This document shows positions 30,720 through 41,592 of a DNA stretch of 64,000 nucleotides, one piece after another. The position numbers were made by a program, and so were the translations under genes. Source of the stretch: Haliotis asinina (lineage: Eukaryota; Mollusca; Gastropoda; Lepetellida; Haliotidae); NCBI RefSeq assembly GCF_037392515.1, contig NC_090280.1:25983118-26047117 (forward strand), in the 5' to 3' direction. A model generated the notes under the pieces. It saw only the letters and a list, made by a program, of their open reading frames with translations. It ran no database searches and was not told the DNA's origin. Position 1 is the stretch's first letter, and each line of letters opens with the position of its first letter.

Positions 30720-32370
30720 CTGTTTTCCAGCTCAATGCTGGCAGCAGAAATAAGTGGTTTTATTCTTAAACCAAGAGGCGGAACAAGAGAAGATTTCTTA
30801 TTGTATAAATCCTCATACAGAGGATTGAAAACACAGTTATATGCAGGGTTTGACTCATTTGAACATAGTTTTGTTACATACTGTAAAGGTAATGTTATAC
30901 ATCGCTGCTCAAGAGATGGTTCATCAGCCTCGACATACAGGCTGTCAACAGGTGAAGTTCTAAAGAAGCCAAGACAAAGTCTTAGACCTTGATGATGGAC
31001 TGACTCTAATAGTTTTAAGCTGCTTTTGCAGGCTCCACCATAGACGATGGAGCCATAATCAAGTTTAGAACGCACGAGAGATCGATATAGATGGAGAAGA
31101 GTAGCATGATCCCCTCCCCATTTAGCATTTGAAACCACTTTCAACAGGTCAAGTGCTTTCAGGCATTTCGTTTTAAGTGAATTAATATGTGGTAAAAACG
31201 TTAAATGTGAATCAAACATTAGACCTAAGAACTTGGCTTCCTTCACAACTTTAATGGGCGTCCCATCTTGAGACAGTTCAGGGTCTTTATGTGGTTTGTA
31301 TTTACGACAATTTACGACACAACTGCAATTGTCGTTCAATGGTATGCATATGTTTACAACGACAAGAAATATTAAAATCATCCACAAATAACGATCCATC
31401 AATTGAATCGTTTAAACCTTTTGATAAACTGTTGATCTTGATGCTAAAAAGAGTGACAGACAAAATACTGCCTTGAGGAACACCCTGATCCTGATTGTAA
31501 TGACAGGGTAGAACCCACACGGACCTGGAATTGTCTTTCATTTAAAAAGTTGGCTATAAACTCAGGCAAACGACCTCGCAAACCAAAGTCATGTAAATCT
31601 CTCAAAATGAAAAATTTCCAGGTTGTGGCATATGCTTTTTCAAGATCAAAAACGATAGACACAGCGTGTTGTTTATTAATTAGTGCGTTTTTAACAAATG
31701 ATTCCTGTCGCACTAAGTGGTCGACAGTACTTCTGTTTTTACGGAAACCACACTGTATATCTGTTATAGATTATTTGTTTCCAAGTACCAAACAAGTCGA
31801 TTATTTATCATGCGTTCCATGGTCTTGCAAACACAGCTAGTTAATGAAATCGGACGATAATTGGATGGATCCGTATGATCACGTCCAGGTTTAGGTATTG
31901 GTACTACTATGGCGTCACGCCATGAAGGGGGAAAGTTACCCGATGTCCAAATATCATCATAAATACTTAGGAGAGTTTCCTGACAGAATTCTGGTAAATG
32001 TTTTAGGAGTTGATAATGTATGTTATCAGTTCCTGTAGCAGTATCACGAGTTTGATCAAGAGCAGTATGGAGCTCACGAATAGAAAATGTTTCATTGTAA
32101 TCTTCCCCCATTATCTGAGTTGAAATTAAGAGTTCTCTTTTCTTATTGCTTTTGATATTGCTGAAATTTAGGTATATAAGTTGAAGAGGAAGAATGTTTA
32201 GCAAGAGGTTCGCCCAGTTTATTCGCAATATCTGATTTATCAGTAAGTAGTTGATCCAGATGATGGACAGTAGATTTAGTACTTTTACCTTTATTTTTTT
32301 GGACCACATTCCATACCTTGGACATAGGTGTCCGAGAATTTATTTTAGATACATAATTTTGCCAAGATTG
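30720..32370 (-). pseudogene. Reverse transcriptase region of LINE copy C
   Basis: On the minus strand, QNYVSKIN (linker) follows directly on ORF1-like sequence. Then come IPKPGRDHTDPSNYRPISL (RT motif 2), SIVFDLEKAYATTW (palm A, intact form D-x-EKAYDTTW), QGVPQGSILSVTLF (motif B) and LFVDDFNIS (palm C, F-V-D-D). KFLGLMFDSHL and SKLDYGSIVYG are thumb-region words. Breaks lie near 31764, 31713 and 31444. The missing endonuclease means this RT could not have been self-sufficient by the usual route. Confidence 0.88.
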
Positions 32371-32379
32371 GAGGGCGAC

Positions 32380-33536
32380 AAGCTATGTGCCCTAGAATGG
32401 ACGTTTTCAGAAACGTCCATGTCTTCAAGAGACCCGTATTTATTGAACAATTGAATTTTGTTCTGTGACCCTTTAGGAGCTCTGCCACTTTGTTGTTTTG
32501 AAGCATCAGGCCTTGGCTTCGGTTTACTTTTCACCGTTTGTTGATTATCAGCTGTCGATAGAGACTTTGAGTGTGACTGAGATGATGATTTGTGATCAGA
32601 AGAAGACCTTGAGGTACTAGGAAGTGATTCCTCCGTGTGTGATGATATAGCAGGGTACAAAAGCTGTGGATAATCGCAATTTACCCGATGATGTTTTTGC
32701 TACAGTAGCATAACTTTCTGGAAGATCAGATCTCTTGACCAGTTTTTTGGCCTCAGAAAAAGAGATATTTTCAGTGAATTTTATTTTATTGATCTCCATT
32801 TGCTCTTTCCAAATAGGACACTCTTTAGAATAGGACGAATGGTCGCCTGAGCAATTGGTGCATTTTTTATAATCACTGTCACAATCTTCTGTTATGTGTG
32901 TCTTCTCACCACAGTGAGCACAGACAACAATGTGCAAGTATTTACACCGTGTCCATATTTCTGGCATATAAAACACCTGAGCGGGTTGGGGATGAAGGTA
33001 TCAACTTGTATGTTGCAGCAGCGTGCCTTCACTGATTTATGAGCATTTGGACATGAGAAAGTAAACAGATGTGTATTTGTTTTGACGGTTTCGTTGTTTC
33101 TGCGGGTTGAAAAGCACTTGACATATAGTACACCTTGTTCCTTCATTTCAAATCCTATATCAAGGTCCGACATGTCATCAAATAATCGATCTCTATCTCT
33201 CACGATACCTTTACTTGTATTCCAGGTTTTGTGTGCAGAAACCGTGACGGGAATGCCCACAAAAGATTTGATATTCATCAGATTTGTTGCTTGCTGCTTT
33301 TTCCCGCTCTCGACTAGCAGGGCCTCCGAACGAAAGCGTCTTATGTTCTTCACATCCCCAGCAATGCCTTGAATACCTTTGGATACAGCAAAGGGGTTCA
33401 GCTTCAAAGGTGTCTTGTCAGGAGTCTCAATCACAATGGAACGTGGCCAATACTCAGTCGATGCAGACGGTCTATGGTCAGTATCAACAGGGTCAATATC
33501 AAGTGGACGTTTTGGGTTTTTTTGTTGGAGTTTCAT
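32380..33536 (-). pseudogene. ORF1 of LINE copy C
   Basis: ATG at 33536. Frames 33536-32892, then 32976-32617 and 32660-32340, with frameshifts between them. Three zinc knuckles are visible: CFICQKYGHGVNTC, CAHCGEKTHITEDC and CTNCSGDHSSYSKEC. The C terminus is Ser/Lys-rich. This is the better preserved ORF1 in the window, about 380 residues if the frameshifts are ignored. Confidence 0.85.
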
Positions 33537-34138
33537 AAGCCATGGTTAGCTAGTGTAATATGGTTCATCATCCGAGCTCCCCACCCACCACGGAGTATCA
33601 CAAGGACAATGCTAAAGCAAGCTTGCCTCCAGCTTGCAGCACCAAGGATACCCGGACGATATACTCCAGCAGAAGAATTAGAAATAATTAATCTACCAGA
33701 TTGGCCCATGAGCCACCGCCTTCTGGGCATAAGACTCTAGACAAAAGTTCAGAACTTCAAAAATGCATTTTAAAATCAGAAAAGATCAATGAACAAATAG
33801 GCCAAGACCGAAAGTAAAAATCCAAATAAAATCTCTGCAATGATATATATACTCCATGCACAGGGCTTGGCATGACCAGCCGATTGGTCGAACCGGGCCC
33901 ATTCGACCACCGGTCTAGGCGAAGTCAGGGTCAAAGTGGTGTATTGAGCAACAGGAACACGTTTGCCAGCCCCTATTGCCCTCGACCACCAGGATCCCTT
34001 CCTCCGTCGACACAGGGCCGCAACCCACGGCAAACGGGTTGGTGGACCAAATATCCGCCCGGGTCCACTACGGGAGCGTCGGCGAGCTGTTAGCACTACC
34101 CAGTACCCACCACGAGGAGGTGGCTCGCCACGGTTGCC
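33537..34138 (-). other. 5' UTR of I-like LINE copy C
   Basis: The sequence aligns with 1-424 and 26346-26974. Its GC-rich 5' part contains a long open frame (33776-34162 including flank) that is also open in the other copies. Confidence 0.82.
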
Positions 34139-34150
34139 TCCAAGATAAAT
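34139..34150 (+). repeat. Target-site duplication of LINE copy C, right
   Basis: Exact match to 29184-29195. Confidence 0.85.
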
Positions 34151-35780
34151 TCCCGCACACAAGTTTCAAAGGTATGGAATATGATTCAACGAATAAAGGG
34201 AAAAGGTTGCAAATCAACTGCCCACCATCTGAAGGATGTTGACGATGTATTGACAGATAAGGGTGATATTGCCAATAAGATTGGTGTAACTCTCGCCAAA
34301 CATTCGTCTTCATCAAATTACGTCCCTGAGTTTCAGAAATACCAGAAACAGAAAAATACCAGAGAAGGAAAAAATCAATTTTAACTCAGACAATGGTGAA
34401 GACTATAATGAACTATTTTCATTACATGAGCTATATACAGCCCTTGAGCAAGCTCATGATACAGTAACAGGTTCTGATGGTATTCATTACCAACTTCTGA
34501 AACATTTACCTGAATCATGCCTGGAAACACTGCTAAATATATTTGACACGATATGGACTACAGGGACCTTCCCAGATTCATGGCGTAATGCCATTGTAGT
34601 TCCTATACCCAAGTCTGGCCGGGATCATACTGAACCTTCGAATTACAGGCTAATCTCTTTAACGAGTTGTGTCTGTAAAACCATGGAACGAATGATAAAC
34701 AATAGATTGACTTGGTATCTTGAAACCAATAATTTTATAACAAATATTCAATGTGGTTTCAGGAAAAATCGTAGTACCATTGACCATTTGGTACGTCTGG
34801 AATCCTTTGTCAAAAACGCTTTAGTAAATAAACAACATGCAGTATCGATATGCTTTGATTTGGAGAAAGCATACGATACCACTTGGAAGCATGGTATTTT
34901 AAAGGATTTACATCACTTCGGTTTAAGGGGTCGTTTGCCTCTTTTTAGCTCACAAGTTTTAAAAGACAGGCAGTTTCAAGTCCGCTTGGGTTCAACTCTG
35001 TGTGACCATTATAATCAGGATCAGGGTGTTCCACAAGGCAGCATTTTGTTTGTAACACTTTTTAGTATCAAGATAAACAGTTTATCCAAGGTTTTAAATG
35101 ATTCATTTGATGGATTATTATTTGTGGATGATTTTAATACTTCTTGTCGAGGTAAAAATATGCATACTATCGAACGGCAATGGCAATTGTGTTTAAACAA
35201 AAGAAATAAATGATGTCTAGAAAATGGCTTTAAATTTTCTAAATCAAAAACTAATTGTATACACTTTTGTAGAAAATATAAGCCTCATAAGGACCCAAAA
35301 CGTTTTTGAATGGTTCTCCCATCAAAGTTGTAAAGGAGGCCTAATGTTTGACTCTCATTTAACCTCTTTGCTCCATATTAAATCCCTTAAAGCCAAATGC
35401 CTGAAGGCACTCGATTTGTTGAAAGTTGTTTCCAACTCTAAGTGGGGAAGGGATCAAGCTACTCTCCTACATCTATACAGATCACTTGTTCGCTCAAAAC
35501 TTGATTATGGCTCCTTCTTATATGATGGAGCCTAGAAAAGCTATCTTAAAATTCTCCATTCTGTCCACCACCAAGGTCTAAGACTTTATCGTGGGTCCTT
35601 TAGAACTTCACCTGTTGACAGTCTCTATGTTGAGGCAGAGGAACCGTCTCTTACACAACGCTGCATAAAACCATCATTACAATATATGACAAAATTATAC
35701 TCTAATGACTCTAACCCTGTCTGCAACTGTGTCTTCTATCCCCTTTTTGAGGATTTATATAACAAGAAATCTTCTCTTGT
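34139..35780 (+). pseudogene. Reverse transcriptase region of LINE copy B
   Basis: KINSRTQVSKVW resumes the ORF2 frame. Conserved words are IPKSGRDHTEPSNYR (motif 2), CGFRKNRSTIDHLV (motif 2a), CFDLEKAYDTTW (palm A, intact aspartates), QGVPQGSILFVTLF (motif B), LFVDDFNTS (palm C) and SLVRSKLDYGS (thumb). Stops or frameshifts occur near 34384, 35213 and 35535. Homology ends after YNKKSSLV; the RNase H of this copy is not identifiable separately from the right-arm LINE piece. Confidence 0.87.
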
Positions 35781-36165
35781 GGGGTGTTTGAAAATGCATT
35801 TATCAAAGAGAACCTGTTTGAAGAGGGTCTGCTTGATGTTTGCGTTTCACCGTGTATTTCTTGACCCCTTTCAGATTTCACTGTCGTCTTGATGGAATAC
35901 AGTGGGTTTTTTTCAATTCTTGAAGCCAATGCAAACACGTGCACGTGAAGGAAACTTCGATACGAAGATCACGTGATCGACTGCACGTGCAAAACCTGAT
36001 CTGGCACTAACATCATTTGCACGACGAATGGATGTGTTTCAGTGGATTTTTAGTGGGGAGTTGAAAGATATGGATCCCATTTCGTATACAAAGATGTATC
36101 ATAAGAGAAAAATTATTCATTATCTTTAAAAATTACATTTTGTGAAGTTTCTTTTTTTATTTAGT
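35781..36165 (-). mobile_element. Tc1-like element end (right arm copy)
   Basis: On the minus strand 36165-36030 matches 25905-26045 base for base over most of its length: cattcgtcgtgcaaatga, gggatccc / ggatccat, gaataatttttctct and aaaaaagaaacttcac. It is inserted at the same point of the same LINE. The more distal 35781-36029 differs from the left copy and is not identified. Confidence 0.7.
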
Positions 36166-36830
36166 ATACATATAGCAATTACAAACCCATATTTACCGAT
36201 GGGTCCAAGGACGGTGGCCAGTGACTCGTGCCAGTGTCACTGGATCCAGAACAATATCTTCTCGATTACCAGATAGCAGTTCTATTTTCACTGCAGAAGC
36301 AAACGCCATGTTAACGGCACTTAAATATATTCAAAGACACTCTAAACATAAACAGTATATAATCTACTCCGACTCTCTTTCCTGTCTTCAGGCGATTAGA
36401 AATATGTCATTCAAGAATCCACTTTTAATCGAAATAATTGAATTGCATAATGATCTTGCTACTGGCCAATTCGACATCGTTTTCTGTTGGGTACCCAGCC
36501 ATGTTGGGATTTCTGGTAATGCACTGGCTGACCTTCTGACCTTGCTGCATCTGTGACACTACTTCTCATTCCCTACACTGATTATAAAGCTACCATTAGA
36601 TTTTACATCCGTGATTTGATGCAGAAGACGTTGGACACCCAGGTAGGTATCAATAAATTACATGCAATAAATCCATATGTTGGTTACACCCACTTGGGTT
36701 GTCAGTCCAGATCTAAAGAGGTCATCATACGACGATCTCGTATTGGCCACACCAGGTATACGCATGAATATCTCTTAAAGGTGAGGATCCTCCGTTCTGC
36801 ATCCCTTGTGATGAAATAATCACGGTCCTG
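36166..36830 (+). pseudogene. RNase H domain of I-like LINE (right arm)
   Basis: FTDGSKDG near 36198, AEANAMLTALKYI (catalytic E helix), IIYSDSLSCLQAI (catalytic D) and FCWVPSHVGISGNALAD (H and D). Frame changes lie near 36221 and 36540. The C-terminal IRRSRIGHTRYTHEYLL is retained. Confidence 0.82.
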
Positions 36831-37411
36831 CTTTAAATGTCCATTTAATTATTGCATTTTGAAAAGAACTAGGTTTGTTGACTGACTTGTAAATAGTATT
36901 GTATGATTGGAAGTTGAATTAGTATATATGACTAAGATTGTTAGTGGCTGTATCCCCGGGAGAGGTTGAAGTGCCGTAAAATTATTGTCCTCCTGTGAGG
37001 GCACGTGAGTCCCAAAACATTTGAAGTCATTTAAGTCATTTAATCTTCCACCTTTTTAACCGTAGTATTTCTGTCATTTCAATTTGTGGCTAATCTTGCA
37101 TACATTCGCCAGCATTCGCTGAGGGGATGATGTAAATCCAGCTAGGGACCATGCAGGTAGCAGAAGTACTGTAAGTCCCCATGGCCCCTAGTTGTTGACG
37201 ATTTATAGCATGTTTGTATATTGTATTGTCTGAATTAGTTTTAACTTTTCGCGCAAGTTTTAATTCTTATTGTGATATTCTAGTTGTTTTCTGTCCTTCA
37301 TTGACAGTTTTTACCACATTCATACATTCCTTTTCTATTTCAAGAATGTTCTCGTCACGACATGGCTGCAATATTCCGATGTGACGTTAAATATTACCTC
37401 ACTCACTCACT
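36166..37411 (+). mobile_element. I-like LINE, 3' part with tail (right arm copy)
   Basis: RNase H region (36166-36830) and full 3' UTR ending gacgttaaatattacctcactcactcac. It is the inverted counterpart of 24828-25905 and is closer to it than to the copies at 53-56 kb: both read IPYTDYKATIR and lack the AKAALNKS block. Confidence 0.85.
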
Positions 37412-37651
37412 TAAAGAGCGCTTAGTCAATCAGAAAACGACATTTGTGTGTGAGGTAAGATACGGTATTTGATCAGAATCACATGGACTAATCAAAACTC
37501 AACATTCTTACACGAGACTTGACAATGTTTTGTTTAAACAGGAAACGGAAAAGTGTTACTTTGCAAGTACAAATGATCACAAAGAAAATCTAAACAATGT
37601 CAGCTTCCTATATAGTATATGGCGAATGGTTCCGAAGCTGAGAGACTGTTG

Positions 37652-37937
37652 TGATTACACGATGTCATTTGGAAAGTGGTCAAATACACAATATGTCATA
37701 TTTGGGATTTCACTTCTCAGTAAAATATGACATATGTTGCATTTGACTACTTTCTAAATGACATCGTGTAATCATAGCTTTCGGCCGTGGGAGCCGTGCC
37801 AATTTACATTTATCAAAGTTGTCCGACTTCTATTTCGTGGAAGTCGCGGTGGCTGAGCGGGCTAGGCGGCTGACTTTGTGTGCTGGCGATTAGGTGCCTG
37901 GCTGTGAGGGTGCGGGTTCCAAAATATGACATATGTT
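37652..37937 (+). mobile_element. 286-bp insertion: fold-back segment plus tRNA-Leu-like segment
   Basis: It is flanked by a perfect 12-bp duplication gagagactgttg (37640-37651 and 37938-37949). The first 130 bases form a near-palindrome: tgattacacgatgtcattt at the left, aaatgacatcgtgtaatca at the right. The remainder contains gtcgcggtggctgagcgggc and ggtgcgggttcc, matching A- and B-box regions of a type II (Leu-like) tRNA. It ends in aaaatatgacatatgtt, a 17-base word that also occurs inside the palindrome at 37722. Confidence 0.75.
37846..37920 (+). tRNA. tRNA-Leu-like sequence, 3'-truncated (probably SINE head)
   Basis: A-box-like tggctgagcgg and B-box-like gtgcgggttcc are separated by the long variable arm expected of type II tRNAs. 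The acceptor 3' strand is missing, and it lies inside a mobile insertion, so it is not considered a functional tRNA gene. Confidence 0.4.
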
Positions 37938-38967
37938 GAGAGACTGTTGCTGGTCCAGCCAAGGTCTCACCGTGTAGCGGTACTCAACAGTAGTCACACC
38001 GGCTACAAGACCAGGGTCACACACGCCGTGGAGGACTCACAATTACAGACCGGACAGCTGAGCTTTACCATCTACAATGTTACTGTATAGGACGCTGCTA
38101 CGTACTACTGTCAAAGAAGCAATGGAGAGAATGTCACTGGATGTACACAGGTCCTCGTTGTAGCAGGTGAGAAGTGAATGGGGTTAACATGGGGCGTTGA
38201 AAAGTTAATAAATGATTGCGCAAAACAAAATGCAACTAAACATATATATTTAAGAACTACAGTTCGCTCTACCAGCATGTATTGTGTAATAAAGTACACT
38301 TTTGCCCTGAAGTATTATATTTAAAAGCACGACGACGCTTGTGTCCGAGTGTTTTAACGTTATAACACTTCAGAGCGAAAGTGTGCTTTGTTACACTATA
38401 CATGCTGGTAGAGCAAACTGTATATCTTTTTTAAGATGCCAGATTTAAAGCGAATGATAATTTTGATTAATTAAAGGCCGAAAACAAACGACGGTGTGCC
38501 GGTGACCGATTAAGAATCCTCGCGCAGGGCTAACTGACGCGCTGTTCTTTTGACGTGTTTGCCCCCTACGTTAGACGAACGTTACCTGAGAAACAAATGA
38601 TAAACAAGTTGGTTTGCGATCGGGTTAAAAACCTTATCTAAATTACTTTATTTACGTCTGTGATTAGCATAAACCAAATGTGGCGATATGAACGTCGCAT
38701 TTTGACTACCAACTTACGTTTAAGATAAGTACATTCAACTGAGGCTTACTCCACAACCGACATTCCACGACTGCATTTTAGCCAAGTCGAACTATGAGAC
38801 ACTTTACCCGTCGTTAAACATAAACGTATGCCTGCATCAGTGATGCTAGCTGAATGAAGCAAATTGCAAACAAAAAAAACGGGATGCAACGGGGTAGTTT
38901 ACCATAGAAAGCCGAACGAGGCGAAGACAACTGACATATATCGTGACGTCGGTTACGTTGTGAAGTA

Positions 38968-39182
38968 ATGCAAACAGTGAGATGTTCTGCTGACTGGAAC
39001 CCTGCCTGCACTGTAACCTGGCGGGACACATCCAGACAGATGGTGATTACAGGACACAGGGAGGCTGCGTTGTCTATGCCAGCTGTAGATGTGTCTGTGT
39101 CTGGACGGTACATGTGTCGCGTCAACCATACACATGGGAATGCATCACGTAACCTGACTTCTGTAAGGCCTCCACACATTGC
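38968..39182 (+). pseudogene. Ig C2-like exon pseudogene (copy of gene 1 exon 4)
   Basis: Reads VRCSADWNPACTVTW, DTSRQMVITGHREA and VSGRYMC, ending SRNLTS before gtaagg. Its 5' part (the first about 75 bases of exon 4, including the acceptor) is missing, and the C-terminal LEVF is lost. The cysteine in NPAC is kept but AEC has become ADW. Confidence 0.85.
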
Positions 39183-39199
39183 GGAAACATACTTTAGTA

Positions 39200-39850
39200 G
39201 CAGATTATTTTAACATTATATTTGCATGGGACCCGTATTGACTGTTTAAGGTTTTACAAACATCTCTGAACACAGCACTGTCATTAGATTTGCAGTGCAG
39301 TGATGTCATAGCATTGTGACGTCATCAAGTTCATGACGTCCTTGCATTGCCAGCGCAATGTGCAAAATCTACTGTCAAAAAGATATCTCCTAAGAGATAT
39401 GATCTGATCTCAAACAAAGCGATATCGCCTGTAGAACAAAGTTTTGGATGATAAAGTGATATATGTAATTAAATCAGAGGTGTCAAAACCAGCATCTCTC
39501 CAATCGGGCAGGTTGTCAACATAAGCATGAAATTTCAGTCCCATTCGCGGTTTGTACACTGTACAGCTCTACAATCCTGCACGTTGTCTAAACTACATTA
39601 TTTCTTCAGTCCCGATGAGTGTCGGTTTACACATGTTCCGCTGTATCGGTAGATGACGGGAACGCTGTCGTACACTCGGACGCACAATCAGGGGAGGTGG
39701 GATTTTTTCCCAACTCAACAGGTTATGCCCAAAGTTATCATGAAAAAGTTTTGCTCGTCATTATTCAAGATCAATTTTTTTTAACGTGTGCAGGAACACC
39801 CCACAAATAATGGAACTATCACCTCACCCGAATCCCTAGCCCCGACCTTG
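39200..39850. other. Right-arm sequence without recognisable exons
   Basis: Counterparts of gene 1 exons 5-7 would be expected about here but were not found. Nothing else was recognised. Confidence 0.4.
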
Positions 39851-40100
39851 TAATTATCAGACTCCTTGTACTTGATTTTTGTGTCAAGGTGATCATTTGA
39901 AAATACGTTATTATTTTCCGGTTTCACGGAAAATAAGACCAGATATTAGAAACAAGAAGAATCCCAAGCATACAAAAAGCGACCTTGACCTACATGTTAG
40001 GAAAAACACGTGCTCGCAAACAAGAAAGGTGTACAGACGCGACAGCTGAAAAGCCGGTGTATTTACTCAGCCATTCATGACTCAAGTAATACCAAGTTCC

Positions 40101-40262
40101 TTGTGGGATAGCCCAGTGATTAAAGCGTTCGCTTGTCACGCTGAAGATCCAGTTTCGATTCCAAGCATGGGTCCAATGTGTGAAACCCATCTCTGGTGCC
40201 CCCCGCCCATGATATTGCTGGAATAATCCTAAAAGAGGCGTAAAACCAAGTTATTCATTCAT
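40101..40262 (+). mobile_element. tRNA-like SINE
   Basis: Head cttgtgggatagcccagtgattaaagcg, core atgtgtgaaacccatctctgg, tail gctggaataatcctaaaagaggcgt. It ends in attcattcatc instead of actc units. No left-arm counterpart, so it is younger than the duplication or was lost there. Confidence 0.85.
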
Positions 40263-40939
40263 CTATGTCACACAAATTACTGGAAACAGGCCGTTTATTA
40301 CAGAATAAACTATCACTTGAGCAATATGAATGCAGGTCGACCAAATGTTCCACAGGTCGAGCAAAATGCCGTGCGCAGTCGCTTATTATCTGACAAGTCA
40401 CTACACGTGGTAAATAGTAACCAAACTTTCACATGCATAAACACAAATGCAACATAATATGGATGACAAGCAGTGTTTGGGATTGGGGGACTGAATGTTA
40501 AGCTGTTGCTTAGTAGCTACGTTTTCAAGTGGTTCAGCTGGGGGTCACTAATGATAATGATTCATTTATATAGCGCCTAGTATCCATCTACCTAGCTGTT
40601 CACTGGACGCTGTAATCAGAATCTGATTATCATTACCATACAAGGCTAACCATCTATTGATCATACATGGCCGGCATCTTGGTATTTGAATAGGCATGGC
40701 GTATTGCCTCTTTGGTCGGCATGCTAGAAGTTGAGGAGATGAAGAATGAGGATATTTATCATGGAGGTACAACTTCATTATGCTTTGCTGGACAACGACA
40801 TTAGAATCTATGTCGAACGTCGCCTATACAGAATAAAGAGGTTATATATCCATAATAACTGTCCTCATTCTTCATGGAGCATTGGTTGTACATAAGCCAG
40901 AGAGTTTTTCTTTCAAGTATGTTAATATGTAATATGTAG

Positions 40940-41592
40940 TATACATGTCACTGACGTTATGTTAACATATGGGGGCGGTATACGTGTCATTGATGTTATG
41001 TTAAGGTATGGGGAACGGTACACGTGTCACTGATGTTATGTTAAAGTATGGGGGCGGTATACGTGTCACTGATGTTATGTTAAGGTATGGGGGACTTTAT
41101 CCGTGTCACTGATGTGATGTTATGTTAAGGTATGGGGGACGGTATACGTGCCACTGATGTTATGTTAAGGTATGGGGGGCGGTGTACGTGTAACTGATGT
41201 TATGCTACGATATGGGGGGGCTGTGTACGTGTCATTGATGTTATGTTAAGGTATGGGGCACGGTACACGTGTCACTGATGTTATGTTAAGGTATGGGGGA
41301 CTTTATGCGTGTCACTGATGTTATGTTAAGGTATGGGGGACGGTATACTTGTCACTGATGTTATGTTAAGGTATGGGAGACGGTATACGATGTTCATGTT
41401 GACATTGACACGTTATGTTAAGGTATGGGGAACGGTACACGTGTCACTGATGTTATGTTAAAGTATGGGGGCGGTATACGTGTCACTGATGTTATGTTAA
41501 AGTATGGGGGACGGTATACGTGCCACTGATGTTATGTTAAGGTATGGGAGACGGTATACGATGTTCATGTTGACATTGACATGTCGTCATCT
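40940..41592. repeat. Expanded 40-bp minisatellite
   Basis: About fifteen units of gtgtcactgatgttatgttaaggtatgggggacggtatac. A longer variant with gatgttcatgttgacattgac occurs twice (near 41390 and 41560), implying that a block of units was itself duplicated. The left arm has about two units (14637-14722). Confidence 0.9.

Larger units (their letters stand above)
29196..34138 (-). mobile_element. I-like LINE copy C, full span, nested in copy B
   Basis: The minus-strand element runs from its 5' leader at 34138 to the 3' tail at 29196 (actc-type tail, then cgtgacgaga... in its UTR). It is flanked by a perfect 12-bp duplication and sits inside the ORF2 frame of copy B. Order: 5' UTR 33537-34138, ORF1 32380-33536, RT 30900-32370, RNase H split by another LINE, 3' UTR 29196-29930. 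The endonuclease domain is missing. Confidence 0.9.
26346..35780 (+). mobile_element. I-like LINE copy B, split by a nested LINE
   Basis: The plus-strand element consists of 26346-29195 (5' UTR, ORF1, endonuclease) and 34139-35780 (RT), interrupted by LINE copy C. The reading frame resumes exactly across the insertion, with KIN before it and KINSRT after it. The 5' end (ggcacctgtgacgagcc) lies inside the Tc1-like remnant. Similarity to copy C stops at 35780, after NKKSSLV, before the RNase H region; right-arm Tc1-related sequence follows. Many frame breaks make it inactive. Confidence 0.82.
37585..38168 (+). pseudogene. Ig V-like exon pseudogene, split by an insertion
   Basis: The part at about 37590-37651 reads NVSFLYSIW, like gene 1 residues 42-50. 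After a 286-bp insertion the part at 37938-38168 reads TGQLSFTIYNVTV, then a TAG stop, then DAATYYC and VTGCTQVLVVA, ending at a GT-bearing donor (gcag|gtgag). The intron that follows matches gene 1 intron 2. The first part and the signal exon are not recognisable. It is a broken inverted paralogue of gene 1 exon 2. Confidence 0.85.

Noticed and set aside
37846..37920. Functional tRNA-Leu gene
   Set aside because: The acceptor 3' strand is missing and the segment lies inside a mobile insertion with its own target duplication.
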